From NCBI GenBank assembly GCA_905373085.1, contig CAJPRR010000110.1, forward strand, positions 1 through 7,605: DNA of 7,605 bases, in the 5' to 3' direction. Positions 5,099 to 7,605 of the stretch are shown here, one piece after another. Source of the DNA: an uncultured Selenomonas sp. Its GTDB lineage: Bacteria; Bacillota; Negativicutes; Selenomonadales; Selenomonadaceae. The notes beneath the pieces were generated by a model that searched no databases, was not told where the DNA came from, and saw only the letters and a program-made list of their open reading frames with translations. Each line of letters starts with the position of its first letter. Position 1 is the first letter of the stretch. The position numbers and the translations under genes were made by a program.

Positions 5099-5638
5099 CT
5101 TTTGATCGTCATATACCTTTTTCCTTCGTATTCAGTTGTCCTGCATGGCGCTCCGCGATGAAGCTCCCATGCTGTATGAAGCGGTTCGATCGAACGGTTG
5201 TGATGGAATATCACAGCTTGATGCATCACTCGTCATCGTTCAAAATCCCGGGTTCGGCAGGTATCTCGGTTCCGATCTGGGGACTGCGCAATCTACTGAA
5301 TGACCCTCGCGTACGCATCGACAAGGTGAAAGTTGCCACGATCTTCCCCACGCTGTTTCCGACGTTGTGCCTTTTTCCGCGAAGCCTTCGGAACTGCCGG
5401 GCCGCTGCCCGTACGTCAGTCCGTCGCTGCGGGATTCGTATGCAAAGTGTGCACTTCCTAGCCGGAAACCTTCAGGTGGAGAAGGAAAAGCTTATTCCGC
5501 AATAAACCTCACACCTTTCGTGTAACCATATTGAGAAGAGCCTGTTTCGGCTGACCGGCACTTGCCCTGCCCGCGGAGTCCGACCTGCATGCAGGCTTGT
5601 CCTCGTCGCTGGCGTTGCCCGTCCTTTCTCCTCTTTAC
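5064..5638 (-). ncRNA. possible second long non-coding RNA
   Basis: No reading frame on either strand looks like a protein. A strong minus-strand promoter (5645-5673) would start an RNA near 5638, and the hairpin at 5052-5098 could end it, giving roughly 580 nt. Short hairpins are frequent: palindromes cctgcatgcagg (5584-5595) and gttcgatcgaac (5184-5195), tgtgat/atcaca (5199-5204 with 5210-5215), agcc/ggct (about 5538-5551) and aagtg/cactt (5445-5456). A 32-codon frame (ATG on the minus strand near 5590) has no good ribosome binding site. I recognise no RNA family, and could not find shared words with the candidate at 1985-2471. The region could instead be a decayed gene or an unusually long intergenic region. 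Confidence 0.35.
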
Positions 5639-5644
5639 GGCTTC

Positions 5645-5673
5645 ATTATATCATGAGAGGAGACAAAATACAA
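5645..5673 (-). promoter_or_regulatory. strong minus-strand promoter in the gene-free region
   Basis: Read leftward, TTGTAT (5673-5668), 17 bases, TATAAT (5650-5645), with TGA before the -10 giving an extended -10 element. It points away from the hydrolase gene into 5638-5099, where no protein gene is visible. Confidence 0.75.
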
Positions 5674-5753
5674 TATCGGTTTTGAATTTTCTAAAATATT
5701 TTTTTGCAGGAACGGGAAGAAGTCTGTCGTATACAGGAAGCAGGAAAGGGGAA

Positions 5754-6602
5754 ATGATCGTGAAACTCTTGAATTTCTATGCCGAGGACGGCGCCGTGCA
5801 TATCGGTGCGAGCGACGGAGAGAAGACTGTCGATGTCAGCGCCGTCGGTTATAGCTGGGGTTGGCAGGAAATCTTTGCCGATTGGGAGAAGATCCGGCCG
5901 CAGATCGAAAGCGTCCTGCAGCACGCGAAGCCCTTGGCGCACGGCCTGCGTTTTGCGCCCGCCGTGACGGCGCCGGGCAAGATTCTCTGCGTCGGACTGA
6001 ACTACGCGAGCCACCGTGCAGAGGTTCCCTTCGGGGCGCCCAAATATCCGGCGCTCTTCAGCAAGTTCAATAACGCGCTCAACGCTTCAGGCGGCGAGGT
6101 GCGCCTGCCCACGGGAGCGAAGGAGCTTGACTACGAGGCGGAGCTTGTCATCATCATTGGGAAAAAGTTCAAGGATGCAGATGAGGAAGAGGCCGCTGCC
6201 GCCATCTTCGGCTATACGGCGGGCAACGACTTCACGGCGCGGGACTTGCAGCGCCGCACCTCGCAATGGCTGCTCGGCAAGACGCCCGACGGCTTCGCGC
6301 CGCTCGGCCCCTATATCGTGCCCGCCGCTGAGATCGATGTCTCGCATCTCGCCGTTCAGACGTTCGTCAACGGCGAGATGCGCCAGGACGGGCGGACGTC
6401 GGACATGATCTTCTCGCCCGCCGCCATCGTCCGCTATATTTCGAAGTGCATGACGCTCGATCCCGGCGACGTCATCTTCACGGGCACACCGCACGGCGTG
6501 ATCTTCGGACTGCCCGAGAAGGAGCGGCGTTGGCTCCGTGCGGGCGACGAGGTCGTCGTGAAGATCGAGGGCATAGGCGAGCTTCGTAATCGAATCGCCT
6601 AG
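5754..6602 (+). CDS. fumarylacetoacetate hydrolase (FAH) family protein
   Basis: 282 residues, typical for the bacterial FAH family, whose members cleave C-C bonds, decarboxylate or isomerise beta-keto acids using a divalent metal. The first 70 or so residues form the small N-terminal domain. The catalytic domain follows with GKILCVGLNYASHRAE (75-90), LDYEAELVIIIG (125-136; Glu128 and Glu130 as metal ligands), GNDFTARDLQRR (157-168; Asp159 as third ligand) and GDVIFTGTPHGV (238-249). The substrate cannot be deduced: relatives include acylpyruvate hydrolases and 2-hydroxyhepta-2,4-diene-1,7-dioate isomerases, and no pathway gene lies alongside. The start at 5754 follows ggaaagggga (5742-5751); the open frame extends upstream to 5562 but crosses the A/T-rich promoter zone. 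GTG 5760 is another possible start. I see no clear plus-strand promoter; TAAAAT at 5692-5697 is the best -10. Confidence 0.9.
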   Translation: MIVKLLNFYAEDGAVHIGASDGEKTVDVSAVGYSWGWQEIFADWEKIRPQIESVLQHAKPLAHGLRFAPAVTAPGKILCVGLNYASHRAEVPFGAPKYPALFSKFNNALNASGGEVRLPTGAKELDYEAELVIIIGKKFKDADEEEAAAAIFGYTAGNDFTARDLQRRTSQWLLGKTPDGFAPLGPYIVPAAEIDVSHLAVQTFVNGEMRQDGRTSDMIFSPAAIVRYISKCMTLDPGDVIFTGTPHGVIFGLPEKERRWLRAGDEVVVKIEGIGELRNRIA

Positions 6603-6630
6603 AAGGAGCGCCGTTTTATCCTTGAGACCT

Positions 6631-6662
6631 CCCAAGCGAGAGGCGGCATGCGCTCGCTTGGG
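6631..6662 (+). other. perfect hairpin after the FAH-family gene
   Basis: cccaagcgag (6631-6640) pairs with ctcgcttggg (6653-6662) around a 12-base loop. There is no T run after it on either strand, so it is not a standard terminator. It could be a Rho-assisted 3' end, a stabilising structure or a protein-binding site. Confidence 0.5.
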
Positions 6663-6742
6663 AACGCAGGCGTGTCAGTGAAATTCATAATGCAGTCGGT
6701 TGTAAATGCTGCGGCTTCGCGCTCTGCAGTGATATGAAAAAG

Positions 6743-6773
6743 CCCCCTCGCCGCATGTATGCGTGCGAGGGGG
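6743..6773. terminator. hairpin: minus-strand terminator that also covers the yvrJ ribosome binding site
   Basis: ccccctcgc (6743-6751) pairs with gcgaggggg (6765-6773), with an inner cgcat/atgcg stem (6752-6756 with 6759-6763). Read leftward it is followed by five T, so it is a good terminator for transcription coming from the ygbA-like gene. Read rightward the gaggggg arm is the ribosome binding site for ATG 6781, and would be hidden when the hairpin forms. Confidence 0.75.
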
Positions 6774-6780
6774 TGATGAG

Positions 6781-6921
6781 ATGAACGATCTTTTGGCGGC
6801 GTTCGGCAGCTACGGCTTCCCGATGGCGGTCACGGCCTTTTTGCTCGTGCGCATCGAGGGGAAGCTCGGAGCCTTGAACGACAGCGTGCGGGAGCTTGCA
6901 GGCGTCATCGCGAAGAAGTGA
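6781..6921 (+). CDS. YvrJ-family membrane micro-protein, 46 residues
   Basis: ATG 6781 to TGA 6919-6921, 46 residues: a short N-terminus, one membrane helix (about residues 10-23, containing YGFPMAVTAFLLVRIEGKL at 11-29) and an amphipathic tail ending AGVIAKK. The GFP-(x)n-LLVRIEGKL-x-x-L pattern is the signature of the small YvrJ family (PF12841 from memory), widespread in Firmicutes and sometimes found near phage or holin-like genes. Its function is not established. The ribosome binding site gaggggg lies in the hairpin at 6743-6773, so translation may be conditional. ATG 6776 is in another frame. The protein ends inside the terminator at 6913-6946 and is convergent with the ygbA-like gene, 10 bases between stop codons. 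No clear promoter is visible in 6603-6780. Confidence 0.85.
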   Translation: MNDLLAAFGSYGFPMAVTAFLLVRIEGKLGALNDSVRELAGVIAKK

Positions 6922-6946
6922 GGGGAGAACCTCACTTCTTTTTTTT
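6913..6946 (+). terminator. Rho-independent terminator of yvrJ, overlapping both convergent stop codons
   Basis: aagaagtgagg (6913-6923) pairs perfectly with cctcacttctt (6930-6940) around ggagaa, followed by T through 6946 (8 T from 6939). The left arm contains the last codons and stop of yvrJ; the right arm and T run are the antisense of the last codons (Lys-Lys-Lys-Lys-stop) of the ygbA-like gene. Confidence 0.93.
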
Positions 6947-7390
6947 GCTGCGCGATTCCTCACGGCGCTTTGCCGCCTTTTCCTTCGCCTCGACCTTCTG
7001 CTGCTCCTTTTTCGCGCGTTCCTTGAGCGCGTAGTCGACGCCCATGCTCGCGAGCTTGTGCTTGATCGTCATGATCGGATGGCGCAGCAGCATGCTCTTC
7101 TGGTTCGCCGTCATGATCTTGCGGAATTCGATGTTCTGGCTCTTCGAGAAGCACGGGTTTTCGCAGCGGTCGCAGATCGGCTTCGTGATGCCGTAGGGAC
7201 AGCGGTTCATCTTCATCAGCACGGTCGCGAGGAGCGCCGTGCACTTGGGGCACAGCTTGTCGCCCTCCGTGCCGTGCTCCTTGTGACAGTAGACACCGAA
7301 CGTCTTCTTGATGTTCGCCTTTTCCTTTGGAATATTGTTCTTGATTTCCGGCTGCTTCTTCTTGGGCAGGAATCTGGAAAAAATGCTCAT
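6932..7390 (-). CDS. ygbA: YgbA / 'nitrous oxide-stimulated promoter' family protein
   Basis: 152 residues. The core is cysteine-rich: C-x2-C in KLCPKC, then RCPYGITKPICDRCENPCF, and a later LLRHPIMTIKHKL block. The same order (YC-x-H, LCPxC, RCPxGxxKPxCxxCxxHC, RHPxxxxxH) marks the YgbA family (PF11756 from memory). E. coli ygbA belongs to the nitric-oxide-responsive NsrR regulon; its biochemical role is unclear, and the cysteines suggest metal or Fe-S binding. Here the N-terminus is basic (FLPKKKQ) and the C-terminus is a lysine/glutamate-rich, probably helical tail of about 30 residues ending KKKK. The start at 7390 is preceded by gagggag with a 7-base gap; an in-frame upstream ATG at 7474 has no such site. 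TATACA (7417-7412) is a possible -10 with no good -35, which would suit activator control. Its terminator may be the hairpin at 6743-6773. Confidence 0.88.
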   Translation of the reverse strand: MSIFSRFLPKKKQPEIKNNIPKEKANIKKTFGVYCHKEHGTEGDKLCPKCTALLATVLMKMNRCPYGITKPICDRCENPCFSKSQNIEFRKIMTANQKSMLLRHPIMTIKHKLASMGVDYALKERAKKEQQKVEAKEKAAKRREESRSKKKK

Positions 7391-7605
7391 ATCTGATCTC
7401 CCTCGCGATTTTGTATAGTGGATAAATAAAAAAGCGCTTCTTCTTAGTTTAACGGCAACAGGGTGGAAAATCAAGCGATTTGTGCTATGTATGTGTCAAG
7501 ATGCTCTCGATGGGAAATTTACCGCTAAAAACCTGATCGTACGTTCTGTGCTTAGTGTAAAATATTTCTCGGTGGGGGTTGCAAAAAGGTAAAGAGACCT
7601 GTACC
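7391..7605. other. intergenic end of the window, no gene seen
   Basis: 215 bases without a credible frame on either strand. An 8-bp palindrome aagcgctt (7432-7439) lies where a -35 element of the leftward ygbA-like gene would be and might be an operator. A TAAAAT (7558-7563) could be a rightward -10 box for a gene beyond the window, but has no matching -35. Confidence 0.4.

Noticed and set aside
5158..5505. 115-codon plus-strand frame, and a 51-codon frame in another phase from about 5144
   Set aside because: Neither has a ribosome binding site or recognisable domain, and both lie within a palindrome-rich stretch with a minus-strand promoter.
5041..5515. ggtttattgc word occurring twice on the minus strand (near 5049-5058 and 5501-5510)
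   Set aside because: Only 10 bases, and the second copy lacks the toxin promoter and peptide, so a duplicated toxin locus is not supported.

Overview
The window looks like a chromosomal stretch of a diderm Firmicute of the Negativicutes, most likely a Selenomonas-type organism. This is an inference from gene content and base composition. Supporting signs are the G+C-rich protein genes, clear sigma-70-type promoters, a YvrJ-family micro-protein, a NhaC-type antiporter and a small secreted protein of a kind I associate with this group. No rRNA, tRNA, CRISPR array, transposase or phage gene is visible.

Layout from left to right. The end of a BioF-like enzyme (1-156) is followed by a lower-G+C, probably acquired, D12-class DNA adenine methylase (323-1210). 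It has its own promoter and an overlapping 7-codon leader, but no partner endonuclease. A monocistronic secreted protein follows (1377-1778), ending in a strong terminator. The stretch 1863-2538 contains no credible gene. Positions 1985-2471 there look like an independent, highly folded RNA of about 490 nt with its own promoter and terminator. A separate promoter then drives a two-gene operon: a NhaC-family antiporter (2539-4050) and a TatD-associated-type radical SAM protein (4063-4725).

The most striking item is at 4751-5056: a complete type I toxin-antitoxin module built like the enterococcal par/Fst locus. A 34-residue membrane peptide (4876-4980, minus strand) and an antisense RNA of about 65 nt (4787-4852, plus strand) run convergently into one bidirectional terminator. 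They share a 25-28 nt repeat, so the RNA can pair with the toxin's start region. The toxin leader can also fold so as to hide its own ribosome binding site.

The next 650 bases (5099-5753) have no convincing gene but do have a near-consensus minus-strand promoter (5645-5673) and a hairpin at 5052-5098. They may encode a second long RNA. A fumarylacetoacetate hydrolase-family gene (5754-6602), a 46-residue YvrJ protein (6781-6921) and a convergent YgbA/'nitrous oxide-stimulated promoter' family gene (6932-7390, minus strand) follow. The last two genes end inside the same terminator hairpin, so its arms encode the Lys-Lys-stop of both proteins. The final 215 bases show no gene.
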